Below, piece after piece: positions 33,247-42,500 of a stretch of DNA of 64,000 nucleotides (position 1 is the stretch's first letter; each line of letters starts with the position of its first letter). The stretch covers positions 124,001-188,000 of the forward strand of contig CALJKW010000051.1 in assembly GCA_937980205.1 (NCBI GenBank), read 5' to 3'. A model generated the notes under the pieces. The model worked only from the letters and a program-made list of their open reading frames with translations. It ran no database searches and was not told where the DNA came from. The position numbers and the translations under genes are program-made. This DNA is from an uncultured Myxococcales bacterium. GTDB lineage: Bacteria; Myxococcota; Myxococcia; Myxococcales; Myxococcaceae.

Positions 33247-33798
33247 TCACTTCTTTTTCGCGGGCGTAGCGGCTCCGGGCGGCGGCTTCAACTTGAAGCT
33301 CTCGACGAGCTTCTTGAAGTCGTCGTCGGTGCCCTCGCTCGCCTTGCGTACGACGATGAGCTGATACAGGTCGGCGTCGATGAGATACAGCCGCGCGGCG
33401 TAGCGCATGCCCTGCGGCGCGCTGGCGAAGATCTCGCGGCCCGGCCACTTCTTCTTCGGCAGGCCGCTGTCGATGAAGACGCCGTAGTCCTTCTCGATGG
33501 TGCCCTGGATGTTGGCGAGCGCTCCGTCGCGGGCGCCCTCGAGCATCTTCGACGGAATCGACTTGTGCACGAGGTCGGGCGGGTAGCTCACCATCGCGAT
33601 CGCGAAGTACGCGTTCCCCTTCTGCGACGACCAGGTGCGGGTCTTCATCTTCCCCGCCGCCGTGTCGACCGCGTCGTCTTTCACCTGCGGATCGCCGGGC
33701 AGCAGGGCGGTGAACGTCTCGTTGCCCACCGCCTTCCAGTCTTCGGCCAACGCGGGCACCGCGCACAGCACCATCAGCAGCAGGGGAAGTGGGCGCAT
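33247..33798 (-). CDS. Exported protein of unknown function
   Basis: 183 aa from ATG at 33798, which gives a clean signal peptide (MRPLPLLLMVLCAVPALA). The mature domain starts EDWKAVGNETFTALLPGDPQ and contains KMKTRTWSSQKGNAYFAIAM and RLYLIDADLYQLIVV, an alpha-beta pattern like small periplasmic proteins that begin with a 'F..LPG.P' block. It ends in a Lys-rich tail (ATPAKKK). It is divergent from the large unknown gene at 33921. Confidence 0.75.
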   Translation of the reverse strand: MRPLPLLLMVLCAVPALAEDWKAVGNETFTALLPGDPQVKDDAVDTAAGKMKTRTWSSQKGNAYFAIAMVSYPPDLVHKSIPSKMLEGARDGALANIQGTIEKDYGVFIDSGLPKKKWPGREIFASAPQGMRYAARLYLIDADLYQLIVVRKASEGTDDDFKKLVESFKLKPPPGAATPAKKK

Positions 33799-33920
33799 GG
33801 CCCGTCGCTTACTACGGGACGCACCTTTCGGCCTGATCGAAAGATGTCTCACGCGGGAGCCAAAACGCGGGGTTGGCGACTGGACGCCGACCGGCGTCCC
33901 GGTGCATGGTGCCCCGGCAC

Positions 33921-35900
33921 ATGTCCACCGTCACGCGCCGCCAGGGCCCCGTCATCACTCCGGATCTTTCCACGCAGAAAACCCAGAGCACCGGAGCTGC
34001 GACAGAGGTGCAGGGCGTTCAGTCGACCATCACCGTCGGCAAGACCGGCTACGTCGGCGGGAAGAAGTCGGCGGGAGAGCACCCCGACATCAAGCCCTGG
34101 CAGACGGGCATCCCGCACCGCACCGGCGCGAGCGAGGACTACGGCCACGGCGTGCACGAGCTGACGATGAACAAGCACGGGCACGACATGACCTTCCGCT
34201 ACGGGAAGGCCAACTCGATTCCCGAGGTGACGCTCGACATCGAGAAGTCGATCGACTCTCAGGTCGCGGACATCAGCCGCCAGATGGTCGCGCTGATGGA
34301 GGGCCCGGTCCCGAAGCAGATCGACGCGATGCTGAAGAAGAACCGCATCAAGAGCCCGTTCGACGTCGACGTCGTGGTCGACGGGCAGACGGTGAACCTG
34401 GCGAAGGCGAAGCCGGGCTCGCTGACTCCGGACTTCGTGAACAAGGCGCTGTTCGAGGTCGTGAAGCAGCACACCTTCAAGAACGTGCGCGCGGACATCG
34501 CGGCGTTCTACGGCGTCAACACTCCGGTCGGCACGACGGTGAACGTGACGGGCGCGAAGGCGCTCGAGAAGCTCGAGGGCGTCGTCACGCGGGCCATCGA
34601 GCTCGCGGACAAGGGCTTCGGCCCGCCGCTGCCGAAAGATCCGGCTCGCCGCGAGGAGTACATCCAGTCGCTGCGCACGTTCGCGATGAAGAACCTGTTC
34701 CACGGCGAGAACCTCACCACCAAGCACCAGGTGCAGGGCTACGACGTGCTCGAGCGCAACCCCGACCTCAACGAGACGCTCAGCCACGACATCATCGATC
34801 GCTCGTCGATTCAGGCGGTGCTGCAGATCGACCCGAACGCGCTGCAGCCGCTGTGGACGCGCGCGTGGGTGCTCGAAGAGATTCAGCAGCAGAACCCGGC
34901 CGAGTACAAGAAGCTCGCGGGCAACGCGTCGCCCGACGACGCGGCGAAGACGGTCGACGTGAAGAAGCTCGTCGAGGCGGTGAAGGCGCACCCCGAGTGG
35001 ACGGTGAACCCCAACGCCGGCGAGGCGCGCTACCTGCTGCCGATGTACCACTGGGGCGACGAGCGCAACGACGCGGACAGCATGATGCACTGGCACCGCG
35101 CCGCGAATCACCACGACGGCGACCTCGAGAAGGGCACGCTCAACGTCCAGCAGAAGCGGCAGAACGGCGTCGAGCACCACGCCGGCACCGAGCACGTCGG
35201 CGTCCGCCACGAGGCGGGCCGCGGCTACGACCAGGAGCTTCCGTTCGAGCGCACCATTCGGAAGATCTGGGTCGACTCGGCCTTCAAGCACCCGTTCTGG
35301 AGAACGGCCGCGATGAAGGACATCGTCTTCCAGCGCGTGCTGCAGGAGCGCGGCATCATCACGCCGGAAGATCTCTCGACGACGCCGAACCCCGAGCGCT
35401 ACGAGAAGCTCGACGGCGCGTACCAGTCGCTGCAGATGGCGAACGTCGCTGTCGACAAGGCGCTGCGCACCCTCGGGCCCAAGCTCGAGTTCGCCGCGAA
35501 GCTGCGCGCGGAGATCGACGCCGCCACGATCGAGACCGCCGGCACGCTGCCCGACAAGGTCGCCTCGGCTGCGGCGAAGGCGACGCCCGAGCAGCAGGCG
35601 GCCCTGTGGCAGTACCTGCAGGCCAAGATGATCCAGCAGTCGCCGACCTCGACGAACGCCACCAGCGCGTTCATGCCCGTCGCGGAGATCGCCCGCGACC
35701 GCGCCGGCAAGGTCGGCGTCGAGCTGCCGACGAAGCTGCCGACGATGAACACCGGCGAGGCCCTCGAGCACCGCACGGCGCTCACCGAGCTGAAGGACGC
35801 CGCCGCAGAGGCGCGCAAGGGCGGAGACTCGGCCCTCGCCGCCGTCTACGAGATGTGGAACGACATCGTCTCGGCCGGCTTCCCGTCGCAGGCGCACTGA
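33921..35900 (+). CDS. Large cysteine-free protein of unknown function
   Basis: 659 aa from ATG at 33921 (an in-frame ATG 48 bp upstream gives a weaker N-terminus). No signal peptide, no membrane helix, and I found no Cys. After a polar N-terminus of about 60 residues comes a mostly helical chain. A His-rich section near 400-450 (MMHWHRAANHHDGD, GVEHHAGTEHVGVRHEAG) could bind metal. No family is recognised. It stands alone between a divergent exported protein and an HhH protein. Size, lack of Cys and a disordered start would fit a secreted or structural protein, but nothing proves it. Confidence 0.75.
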   Translation: MSTVTRRQGPVITPDLSTQKTQSTGAATEVQGVQSTITVGKTGYVGGKKSAGEHPDIKPWQTGIPHRTGASEDYGHGVHELTMNKHGHDMTFRYGKANSIPEVTLDIEKSIDSQVADISRQMVALMEGPVPKQIDAMLKKNRIKSPFDVDVVVDGQTVNLAKAKPGSLTPDFVNKALFEVVKQHTFKNVRADIAAFYGVNTPVGTTVNVTGAKALEKLEGVVTRAIELADKGFGPPLPKDPARREEYIQSLRTFAMKNLFHGENLTTKHQVQGYDVLERNPDLNETLSHDIIDRSSIQAVLQIDPNALQPLWTRAWVLEEIQQQNPAEYKKLAGNASPDDAAKTVDVKKLVEAVKAHPEWTVNPNAGEARYLLPMYHWGDERNDADSMMHWHRAANHHDGDLEKGTLNVQQKRQNGVEHHAGTEHVGVRHEAGRGYDQELPFERTIRKIWVDSAFKHPFWRTAAMKDIVFQRVLQERGIITPEDLSTTPNPERYEKLDGAYQSLQMANVAVDKALRTLGPKLEFAAKLRAEIDAATIETAGTLPDKVASAAAKATPEQQAALWQYLQAKMIQQSPTSTNATSAFMPVAEIARDRAGKVGVELPTKLPTMNTGEALEHRTALTELKDAAAEARKGGDSALAAVYEMWNDIVSAGFPSQAH

Positions 35901-35971
35901 TTCATTAGTTGTTTCAGTGGGTTGGCGTTCGTCGGGCGTTCAGTGTCAGACCGTCTGGTCATACTGCACGC

Positions 35972-36442
35972 ATGTTCACAAACGACTTCATCGCGCGCGG
36001 TCTCGAGTCGATCGCGGAGCTTCTGGATGACGCGGCGAGGGCGATGGCCGTGCGGCGCGCGGCTGCGCTGATCCGCGGGGCGTCGGCACCTCTGGTCGAT
36101 GGCATTCGCGAGTCGGGCCTCGAAGCGGTGCACGCGCTCGGCATCGACTGGGAGCTCAGCGGCGTCGTCACCGACTGGGTCCGCTGCGGGCGGCTGTACT
36201 GGCTCGAGCAGCTGCAGGCTCGCCGCCGCCGCGCGCTGGCGTCGGTGCCGGGCATCGGCCCGCGGCTCGCGCAGGAGCTTCGCGAGGTCCTCGGTGTGGA
36301 AGACGTCGACGGCCTCGCCGAGGTGGCGCGCGATGGCCGGCTGCAGCAGGTGTGCGGCTTCGGGCCGAAGCGGCTGAAGCTGGTGATGAGCGCGCTGAGG
36401 GTGCAGCGGCAGGATTCACCGCAGCTCTCGCTGGCGTACTGA
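35972..36442 (+). CDS. Helix-hairpin-helix protein related to the PolX N-terminal region
   Basis: 156 aa from ATG at 35972. Residues 5-50 resemble the helical 8-kDa-like start of family X DNA polymerases (IARGLESIAELLDDA, RAAALIRG). Residues 85-145 contain two HhH units, ASVPGIGPRLAQELREVLG and QQVCGFGPKRLKLVMSAL, separated by VEDVDGLAEVARDGRL. The polymerase and PHP domains are absent, so it is a stand-alone DNA-binding HhH protein. An 11-bp inverted repeat (CAGACCGTCTG) lies about 20 bp upstream of the start. Confidence 0.8.
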   Translation: MFTNDFIARGLESIAELLDDAARAMAVRRAAALIRGASAPLVDGIRESGLEAVHALGIDWELSGVVTDWVRCGRLYWLEQLQARRRRALASVPGIGPRLAQELREVLGVEDVDGLAEVARDGRLQQVCGFGPKRLKLVMSALRVQRQDSPQLSLAY

Positions 36443-36482
36443 GGCGGCGTAACCAGGCGCGCGGCGGCTGCGTAGAAGCCGT

Positions 36483-37544
36483 GTGCGCCTGCTCCCGTTC
36501 GTGGTGTTTGCCGCTGCCTGTGGTCCCGGCACTGCCGTCCCGCTCACCGGCGAGCAGGTGTTCCAGCAGCCGCTCGAGGACGGGAACTCGTTCGCGTGCG
36601 CGACGTGCCATGCGCTGAGCGAGCCGAACGACGACGGCACGCGGCTCGTCGGGCACCCGCTCGCGGGAGCCGTGCGGCGCGGCACGTGGAAGAACGGCGC
36701 GGCGAAGAGCTTCCTCGACGCGGTGAACTCGTGCGTGAGCGAGTGGCAGGGCGCGCCGAAGTGGGCCGCCGATGATCAGCGCTTCACGGCGCTGGCGCGC
36801 TGGCTCGAGGGCACCGACGGGCATGCGGCGGCGCTGCGCTACGAGATCGTCCCGCCGCCTGCGTCGCTCGCCGGTGGCGACGCGGCGCGCGGACAGGCGC
36901 TGTTCAACGGCACCTGCTCGGTGTGTCACGGGCTCGACGGGCGCGGAGACGTGCGCGGCCCGAACCTCGCCGGCACGAAGCTCGCGGCCGACTACGTCGC
37001 GCGCCGCATCCGGCTGAGCGGCTCGGCAGAGAGCCCGGTGTACGACGGGCTCGAAGGCGGGCGCATGCCGTTCTGGTCGAAGGACCGGCTCGACGACGTC
37101 GAGCTGCGCGACCTGGTCGCGTTCGTGACGACCGCGGCGGTGCCGGACGGAGGCCTGTTCATGCCGGACGCGGGCGGTGGCGGCGGCGGAGGAGGAGGCT
37201 GCGCGAAGACGCACCGGAAGATCGGCTGGTACGCGGATCTGGCGACGTACGCGCACGGCGTGAAGGGGCGCGCGACCATCACCGACGACTGCACGGTGAC
37301 GCTGAGCGGCTTCCACTACGACGGCAACGGCATCGACGTGCGGCTCTTCGGAGCGTTGGGCAAAGACTTCGTCCGCGGCTTCCCCATCGGCGGGCAGCTG
37401 TACCGGCCGGGTCAGCCGTACGTGAACGTCACGATGCCGATGGCGTTACCCAACGGGAAGACGCTCGACGACCTCGACTCGGTGAGCGTGTGGTGCGTGG
37501 CCGCCCGCCACAACTTCGGCGACGGCACGTTCCGCGCGCCGTGA
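36483..37544 (+). CDS. Dihaem cytochrome c lipoprotein with C-terminal DM13 domain
   Basis: 353 aa from GTG at 36483. The lipobox FVVFAAAC makes Cys13 the anchor. Two haem c sites follow, CATCH (39-43) and CSVCH (145-149); the second domain has a candidate Met ligand in GGRMPFW. A Gly-rich tether (231-239) leads to a DM13-like domain (245-353): HGVKGRATITDDCTVTLSGF, YDGNGIDVRLFG and VSVWCVAARHNFG, with the two Cys expected in DM13, a fold related to cytochrome b561/DOMON redox proteins. It is an outer-surface or periplasmic electron carrier. Confidence 0.85.
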   Translation: MRLLPFVVFAAACGPGTAVPLTGEQVFQQPLEDGNSFACATCHALSEPNDDGTRLVGHPLAGAVRRGTWKNGAAKSFLDAVNSCVSEWQGAPKWAADDQRFTALARWLEGTDGHAAALRYEIVPPPASLAGGDAARGQALFNGTCSVCHGLDGRGDVRGPNLAGTKLAADYVARRIRLSGSAESPVYDGLEGGRMPFWSKDRLDDVELRDLVAFVTTAAVPDGGLFMPDAGGGGGGGGGCAKTHRKIGWYADLATYAHGVKGRATITDDCTVTLSGFHYDGNGIDVRLFGALGKDFVRGFPIGGQLYRPGQPYVNVTMPMALPNGKTLDDLDSVSVWCVAARHNFGDGTFRAP

Positions 37545-37569
37545 CCGGTTCGGCATTACGTTCCGGGGG

Positions 37570-38361
37570 ATGGACTGGGTCCTCCCGCTGCTCACGCTCA
37601 CGGCGATGGAAATCGTCCTGGGCATCGACAACATCGTCTTCATCTCCATCCTCGTCGGGAACCTGCCGCCCGAGCGCAGGCGCGTGGCGCGCTACGTGGG
37701 CCTCGGGCTCGCGCTCGGCGCGCGGCTCGGCCTGCTCTTCGGCATCCGGTTCATCATGGGGCTCGAGACGGCGCTGTTTCACTGGTCGAGCATCGGGTGG
37801 GTTCCCGACGTCTGGGTCGCCACGCACCACGTCGACGCCGTCACCGGCAAGGACCTGGTGCTGATCGGCGGCGGCGCCTTCTTGATCGCGAAGGCGGTGC
37901 TCGAGATTCACAAGAAGGTCGAAGGCGGCGAGGAGCACGAGGTCGCCGAGAAGGCGAAGCGTGCGTCGTTCGCCGGAGTCATCGCGCAGATCATCATCCT
38001 CGACGTGATCTTCTCGCTCGACTCGGTCATCTCGGCGATCGGCATGGTCAAAGAGGTGTGGATCATGGTCGTCGCGATGCTCGTCGCGGTCGCGTTCATG
38101 ACCATCTTCGCCGGCCGCATCTCGACGTTCATCGAGCGGAACCCGACCTTCAAGATGCTGGCGCTGGCGTTCCTGGTGATGATCGGCGTCGTGCTGGTCG
38201 CCGACGGCTTCGGCCAGGAGATCAGCAAGGGCTACATCTACGCGGCGATGGTGTTCTCGCTCATGGTCGAGCTGCTCAACATGCGCGCGCGGCGGAAGAA
38301 GAAGAAGCCGGAGGCTGCTGCTTCGGCTTCGAGCCGGCCGGCGGCTTCAGTCGCGCCGTGA
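37570..38361 (+). CDS. TerC-family integral membrane protein
   Basis: 263 aa with seven or so membrane helices. The TerC signature is clear: LTAMEIVLGIDNIVFISILV at the N-terminus and IIILDVIFSLDSVISAIGM in the middle, with intramembrane Asp residues. The family is linked to manganese export and envelope metal homeostasis in several bacteria. The C-terminus ends in a basic stretch (RARRKKKKPE). The gene is 25 bp downstream of the dihaem-DM13 gene. Confidence 0.9.
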   Translation: MDWVLPLLTLTAMEIVLGIDNIVFISILVGNLPPERRRVARYVGLGLALGARLGLLFGIRFIMGLETALFHWSSIGWVPDVWVATHHVDAVTGKDLVLIGGGAFLIAKAVLEIHKKVEGGEEHEVAEKAKRASFAGVIAQIIILDVIFSLDSVISAIGMVKEVWIMVVAMLVAVAFMTIFAGRISTFIERNPTFKMLALAFLVMIGVVLVADGFGQEISKGYIYAAMVFSLMVELLNMRARRKKKKPEAAASASSRPAASVAP

Positions 38362-38497
38362 CGGGCACGGCCGCTTGAGGTCAGACGAAGCCGGCCTCGA
38401 AAAGTCGCATCGGCCCGAATTTCACGCGGTTTCGTCAGCGGCCCTTACGGGAAGCCCGAGAACCCAGGGGCGACGCGGGCCGGAGAACCTTCGTGTC

Positions 38498-39436
38498 ATG
38501 AGAACGTACACGGTCAGCTCCGGAGACACGCTGTGGGCCATCGCCAGCCGCCTCTCTGCGCAGGGCGTCGCGGGCAGCACCGCCGAGCTGGTCCGCCAGC
38601 TCGCTCGGCAGAACGGCCTGGCGAACCCGAACCTGCTTCGCGTCGGTCAGCGGCTGCAGCTGCCGGGCGCGACCGACGGCTTCCAGCCGCCCGCGGCGCC
38701 GGCTCCGGCGCAGCTCGACGGCACGGTGACCGGCTTCGGCCGCGGCGCGACTGGACCGCACGTCGCCGAAGTTCAGGCGGCGCTGAAGCGCCTCGGGCTC
38801 TACCACGCGAACGTCGGCGGCAACTTCGGCCCGAAGACCGAAGAGGCGCTGCGCGCGTTTCAGCAGGCGAACGGGCTCGTCGCGGACGGCCGCGCGACGC
38901 CCGAGACGGTGGCGGCGCTGACGAAGGCCGCCGGCGCAGCGCCGGTCGCGCCGACGACTCCGTCGGGCCCGACGCCCGCCGGCATCGCGGGCATGCTCGA
39001 TTGGGCGCGCGGCCGGCTCGGGGCGCCGTACGCCGCGGTGAACCCGTTCCGCTTCGGCGACGTGCCGTGGGACGGAGGCGCGCACCGCAGCGTGAACGGC
39101 AGCGGGACCGTCTGGCAGTACCCGAGGGGCACGCAGGTGTTCGACTGCTCGGGCTTCGTCGTCGCCGCGTACCGCCAGCTCGGCATCGACCTGGCGGCGA
39201 AGGGGCTGTACTCGTCGGGGACGATTCACTCGAACTCGAACGGGTACCTGCAGAACGTCGACGTCAACCAGCTGCGGCCGGGCGACCTGATCACGTTCAA
39301 GCCGAGGAACGGCATCGGTCACGTCGCCATCTACCTCGGCGACGGCCAGATCATTCAGTCGAGCGGGGGCAAGGGCGTGAACATCGCTTCGCTCGACTGG
39401 GGCAACATCCAGTCCGTTCGCCGCGTCCCGGTCTGA
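38498..39436 (+). CDS. LysM / peptidoglycan-binding / NlpC-P60 endopeptidase
   Basis: 312 aa from ATG at 38498. Domains in order: LysM (2-55, YTVSSGDTLWAIASRL), PG_binding_1 (84-142, VAEVQAALKRLGLY, NFGPKTEEALRAFQ), a Pro/Thr linker, then NlpC/P60 (165-312) with the catalytic Cys in QVFDCSGFV (Cys216-217 region) and His in GIGHVAIYLGDG (about His275). It should cleave peptide stems of peptidoglycan. No standard signal peptide is visible, so it may be exported another way or act on engulfed or released walls. 135 bp upstream are free of genes. Confidence 0.88.
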   Translation: MRTYTVSSGDTLWAIASRLSAQGVAGSTAELVRQLARQNGLANPNLLRVGQRLQLPGATDGFQPPAAPAPAQLDGTVTGFGRGATGPHVAEVQAALKRLGLYHANVGGNFGPKTEEALRAFQQANGLVADGRATPETVAALTKAAGAAPVAPTTPSGPTPAGIAGMLDWARGRLGAPYAAVNPFRFGDVPWDGGAHRSVNGSGTVWQYPRGTQVFDCSGFVVAAYRQLGIDLAAKGLYSSGTIHSNSNGYLQNVDVNQLRPGDLITFKPRNGIGHVAIYLGDGQIIQSSGGKGVNIASLDWGNIQSVRRVPV

Positions 39437-39479
39437 CGCGAGGGCTGCGTGCGGTGAAGAGCCCCGCTTGTGCGGGCAG

Positions 39480-40907
39480 CTACTTCTTCGGCTTCGCGCC
39501 GGCCGGCGGCTTGCCCTTCGCCTTGAGGGCGAGCTCGGGCACGTCGGTGAGCAGCAGCGACTCGATGGGCTCGGTGAGCGCGACGGCCTTCGCGGGGTTG
39601 CCGCCTTCTCCGGCGAGCTGTGCGTTGAAGCCCATCGGGACGACGTTGCCGCCGGGGGCGCCTCCGCGGCCCCACAAGGCGTAGCAGCGATTCGGGTCGA
39701 ACGGCTTCTTCACGATGTAGCGACCCTGGAAGCGGTTCTGCTTCGCGGGGCCGGTCTTGGTGACCTCGGGGATTCCGCCGGAGACGGGCTCGGCGGCCTT
39801 GAGCACGAGATCGTCGGTGAGGCTGTCCTTCGAGTAGCGCAGGTGCAGGCGCGTCATCGTCGCCTCGCTCGCCCACTTCGCGATGGCCTCGTCGTCTTTG
39901 AGGCCGGGCAGCACGTCGGCGCCGAGGTACTTCGCCATCGGGTCGTCCATCGGGTGCGGAGGCGGGCAGGGGTCGCAGGTGACTCCGTAGATGCCCTGCT
40001 GGGTCATCACCTTCGGCGGCGGGAGCGCGCCCTGCCACGCGAACTCGGTGACGACGGCGTTGGGGTTGGCGCCGAAGGTGCGGGTGAGCAGCTCGCCGTA
40101 GAAGCCTCCGAACTGCGGCTGCGCGGCGGGCGTGAGCTGCACGTTCGTCGGCACCATCACGTTCTTGAGGTTCGCGACCTCGTAGCGGGACTTCGCGAGG
40201 ACGGTGACGATGAGGTCCTGCGTGCCGCTCGAGTTCATGAGGCCGAGGCGCACCGGCAGCGTGAACGACTCGGAGTCGTAGTGGAAGCGCAGCGGCGAGA
40301 GCACCGCCTGCCCGTTCTGGAACGTCACCTTCTTCGCGTTCACCTTCGCGACGAAGAACTTCCAGTTGCCCTCGACGTAGGGCTTGAGCAGCGGCGCCGC
40401 GCCGTCGGGGATCTTGTACTTGTTCTCTTTGAGCCAGATGTCGAGGCCCAGCGCGTCCTTCGCGGAGAGGATGACGATCTCGTACTCGCCGACCTCGAAC
40501 TTCGCCTCGACCTTCACCCCGAGGTCCTTCGGCAGGCCCCCCTTGGCCGACCGTTCGCGCACCGAAGAGCGCATGGCCATCGGGGGAGGCGGCGGGCACT
40601 CACCCTCTTCGAAGATCTCGACCAGGCGCGGAGACGCCAGCGTGTCGACGCGGGTGAAGACCTCTTTCGGCAGCGTCTTCACCATCTCCTTCTTGAGCAC
40701 CACCGGCACCGGCACGACGAGCGCGAAGTTTTCGGTCGGGCCGCGGTAGTTGTTCTGCATCGAGAGGACCGTGCGCGTGCCGTCGCGCATCAGCACCACC
40801 ACCGAGGCGTCGTTGAACAGGTCGGCGCCCGCGCTCGAGACGTAGAAGCCGCAGAAGGCCGAGGCGGTGACGGGGAGGAGCACTGCCGCTGCGAGGAGAG
40901 CTCTCAT
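39480..40907 (-). CDS. Exported DUF2330 protein
   Basis: 475 aa from ATG at 40907 with signal peptide MRALLAAAVLLPVTASA. The mature start FCGFYVSSAGADLFNDASVV and the following VVLMRDGTRTVLSMQNNYRG and FALVVPVPVVL are diagnostic of DUF2330. A Cys-rich segment GVTCDPCPPPHPMDDP lies near 315. DUF2330 proteins are periplasmic or surface proteins of unknown function found widely in Myxococcota and Planctomycetota. The C-terminus is Lys/Pro rich. It is convergent with the NlpC gene, 43 bp apart. Confidence 0.88.
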   Translation of the reverse strand: MRALLAAAVLLPVTASAFCGFYVSSAGADLFNDASVVVLMRDGTRTVLSMQNNYRGPTENFALVVPVPVVLKKEMVKTLPKEVFTRVDTLASPRLVEIFEEGECPPPPPMAMRSSVRERSAKGGLPKDLGVKVEAKFEVGEYEIVILSAKDALGLDIWLKENKYKIPDGAAPLLKPYVEGNWKFFVAKVNAKKVTFQNGQAVLSPLRFHYDSESFTLPVRLGLMNSSGTQDLIVTVLAKSRYEVANLKNVMVPTNVQLTPAAQPQFGGFYGELLTRTFGANPNAVVTEFAWQGALPPPKVMTQQGIYGVTCDPCPPPHPMDDPMAKYLGADVLPGLKDDEAIAKWASEATMTRLHLRYSKDSLTDDLVLKAAEPVSGGIPEVTKTGPAKQNRFQGRYIVKKPFDPNRCYALWGRGGAPGGNVVPMGFNAQLAGEGGNPAKAVALTEPIESLLLTDVPELALKAKGKPPAGAKPKK

Positions 40908-41064
40908 GGGCCCGCGGCATATCAGCGGGCGCTTCTCGGCGCGTGAGGAATGGACAGTCCGTGCCGGCGCACGGTCGAGCGGACGCGGCGCCTGAAAGTT
41001 CGGTTGCGCTTCGTGGCGTCCGGGTTGCGCGGCGTCAGGGCTCCACCCGTAGAATGGAGGCGTC

Positions 41065-41343
41065 ATGGCAGGGCCGAACGGCAAGCGGAGCCTCGAAGAG
41101 ATTCTCGAGGAGCACCTCGAGGTCACGAAGCAGGGGTTCGATCGCGTCCACCGGAGCATCGCCGAGACAGCCCTCGCGCTGCGTCTCGAGATGCAGGCGG
41201 GCTTCGAGCAGGTCGACAAGCGCTTCGAGCGCATCGAGGGCCGGCTCGACAACATGCTGCTCACGATGGGCGGGACACAGTTGAACCACGAGGCGCGGAT
41301 CAGCGCCCTCGAGGCCGATGTCGCCAAGCTCAAGGCGGGCTGA
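41065..41343 (+). CDS. Small coiled-coil protein
   Basis: 92 aa with a GGAGG ribosome-binding site 6 bp before the ATG. Almost entirely helical with heptads, for example LEEILEEHLEVTKQGFDRV and MQAGFEQVDKRFERIEGRLD, like small DUF-type coiled coils of unknown function. No signal peptide. Its 3' end overlaps the convergent TPR gene by 14 bp. Confidence 0.7.
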   Translation: MAGPNGKRSLEEILEEHLEVTKQGFDRVHRSIAETALALRLEMQAGFEQVDKRFERIEGRLDNMLLTMGGTQLNHEARISALEADVAKLKAG

Positions 41344-42484
41344 CCTTCTTCGCCAGCGCGACGAGGCGCGGCTCTTCCGCTCCGGCATCGAGGACGTGCT
41401 TCGCGGCCTCGCGTGCGGCGTCCGGCTTCTGTGCCGCGAGCGCCGCCTCGAGCAGCACGCGCGCGTCGGCGGGCTCCTTCTGCACCGCCCAGTTCTTCAG
41501 GCTCAGCTCCAGCGCCTTCGCGGCGTCCTTCTCGACCTCGAGCTGGAACCGCGCCTGCTCGCGCAGGTGCACGGTGTCTCCGCGCTCGGCGCTCGCTTCG
41601 TAGCGCCAGCGCAGCATCTGCGCGTACGACGCGGGGCGCCCGAGCTTCTTCGTCTCGGCGATGGCGAGGCGCAACAGGGCGTTGTCGTCGGCGAAGCGCG
41701 CAGAGAGCAGCGGCTCGACGTCAGCGGGACGGTTCAGCGCGAGCAGCAGGTCGGCGAGCGCGGTGAGCGTGTAGCCGTCGTCGGGCTCGAGCTTCAGCGC
41801 CTCGCGGTAGGCGGCCTCGGCGGCGGCGTCGTCTCCAGCGCGCTCGCAGAGCTCGCCGAGCACGGAGAGCGCCCACGCGCGCTGCGGATGTGAAGGGCCC
41901 GCGGCCGCGAGCTGGGCCTCGAGCGTCTTGCGCGCCTGCGCTGCGCGGCCGGTCAGGCTGTCGACCTGCGCGGTGCAGACGGCGACGACGAGCGCGTCGG
42001 CCTTCCCCTCGAGCGTGGCGCACGCACGGCGCGCAGCGTCGTAGCGGCCGGTCACGAGCTCGACGGTCGCGAGCGTGAGCTTCGCCTGCGGGTCATCGAG
42101 CAGCTCGAGGTCGGCGCGCGCTCCGTCGAAGTCGTGCTGCGCCTGGCGAATCGTCGCGCGCAGCACGAGCACCTCGTCGGGAGGTCGCGCCTGAGACCAC
42201 CACGGCTGCAGCGCCGCCTGCGCGCGGCCCCAGTACCGCGGGTCGGCCTCTCTGCGGGCGAGCTCGATGGCCTTCCGGCTCGCCGCGGTCGCGCGGGCGA
42301 CGTCGCGGGGGTTGTCTCGCGCGGCTTGCTCGAGCGCCTTCAGCTCGCGGCCGCTCGAGCTCGACGACGCGACGCGCTCGAGCACCTCGTTCGGATCGGT
42401 CGGCTTGCGGACGCCGCCGTCCGATTTGCGCCCGAAGACGAGCGCCGCGGCCACGATGACCGCGCCGATGAGGAGCCAACGCAC
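41330..42484 (-). CDS. Membrane-anchored TPR protein
   Basis: 384 aa. One N-terminal membrane helix (MRWLLIGAVIVAAALVFG) is followed by TPR-type helix pairs over residues 45-380, for example ALSVLGELCERAGDDAAAEA and YREALKLEPDDGYTLTALAD. TPRs bind partner proteins; here they face the periplasm if the helix is a signal anchor. No partner is evident. Upstream lies a 200-bp gap with the 75-bp direct repeat. Confidence 0.8.
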   Translation of the reverse strand: MRWLLIGAVIVAAALVFGRKSDGGVRKPTDPNEVLERVASSSSSGRELKALEQAARDNPRDVARATAASRKAIELARREADPRYWGRAQAALQPWWSQARPPDEVLVLRATIRQAQHDFDGARADLELLDDPQAKLTLATVELVTGRYDAARRACATLEGKADALVVAVCTAQVDSLTGRAAQARKTLEAQLAAAGPSHPQRAWALSVLGELCERAGDDAAAEAAYREALKLEPDDGYTLTALADLLLALNRPADVEPLLSARFADDNALLRLAIAETKKLGRPASYAQMLRWRYEASAERGDTVHLREQARFQLEVEKDAAKALELSLKNWAVQKEPADARVLLEAALAAQKPDAAREAAKHVLDAGAEEPRLVALAKKVSPP

Positions 42485-42500
42485 GCGCGCACTCTATTTG

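Noticed and set aside
35945..35971. Possible LexA-type operator upstream of the HhH gene
   Set aside because: Only the GTTCAG end resembles the myxobacterial consensus I remember; the other half does not match. Only a short CAGAC/GTCTG inverted repeat remains.
41035..41064. -10 box TAGAAT before the coiled-coil gene
   Set aside because: It overlaps the ribosome-binding site, so a transcript from it would lack that site; the spacing to a -35 candidate is also poor.
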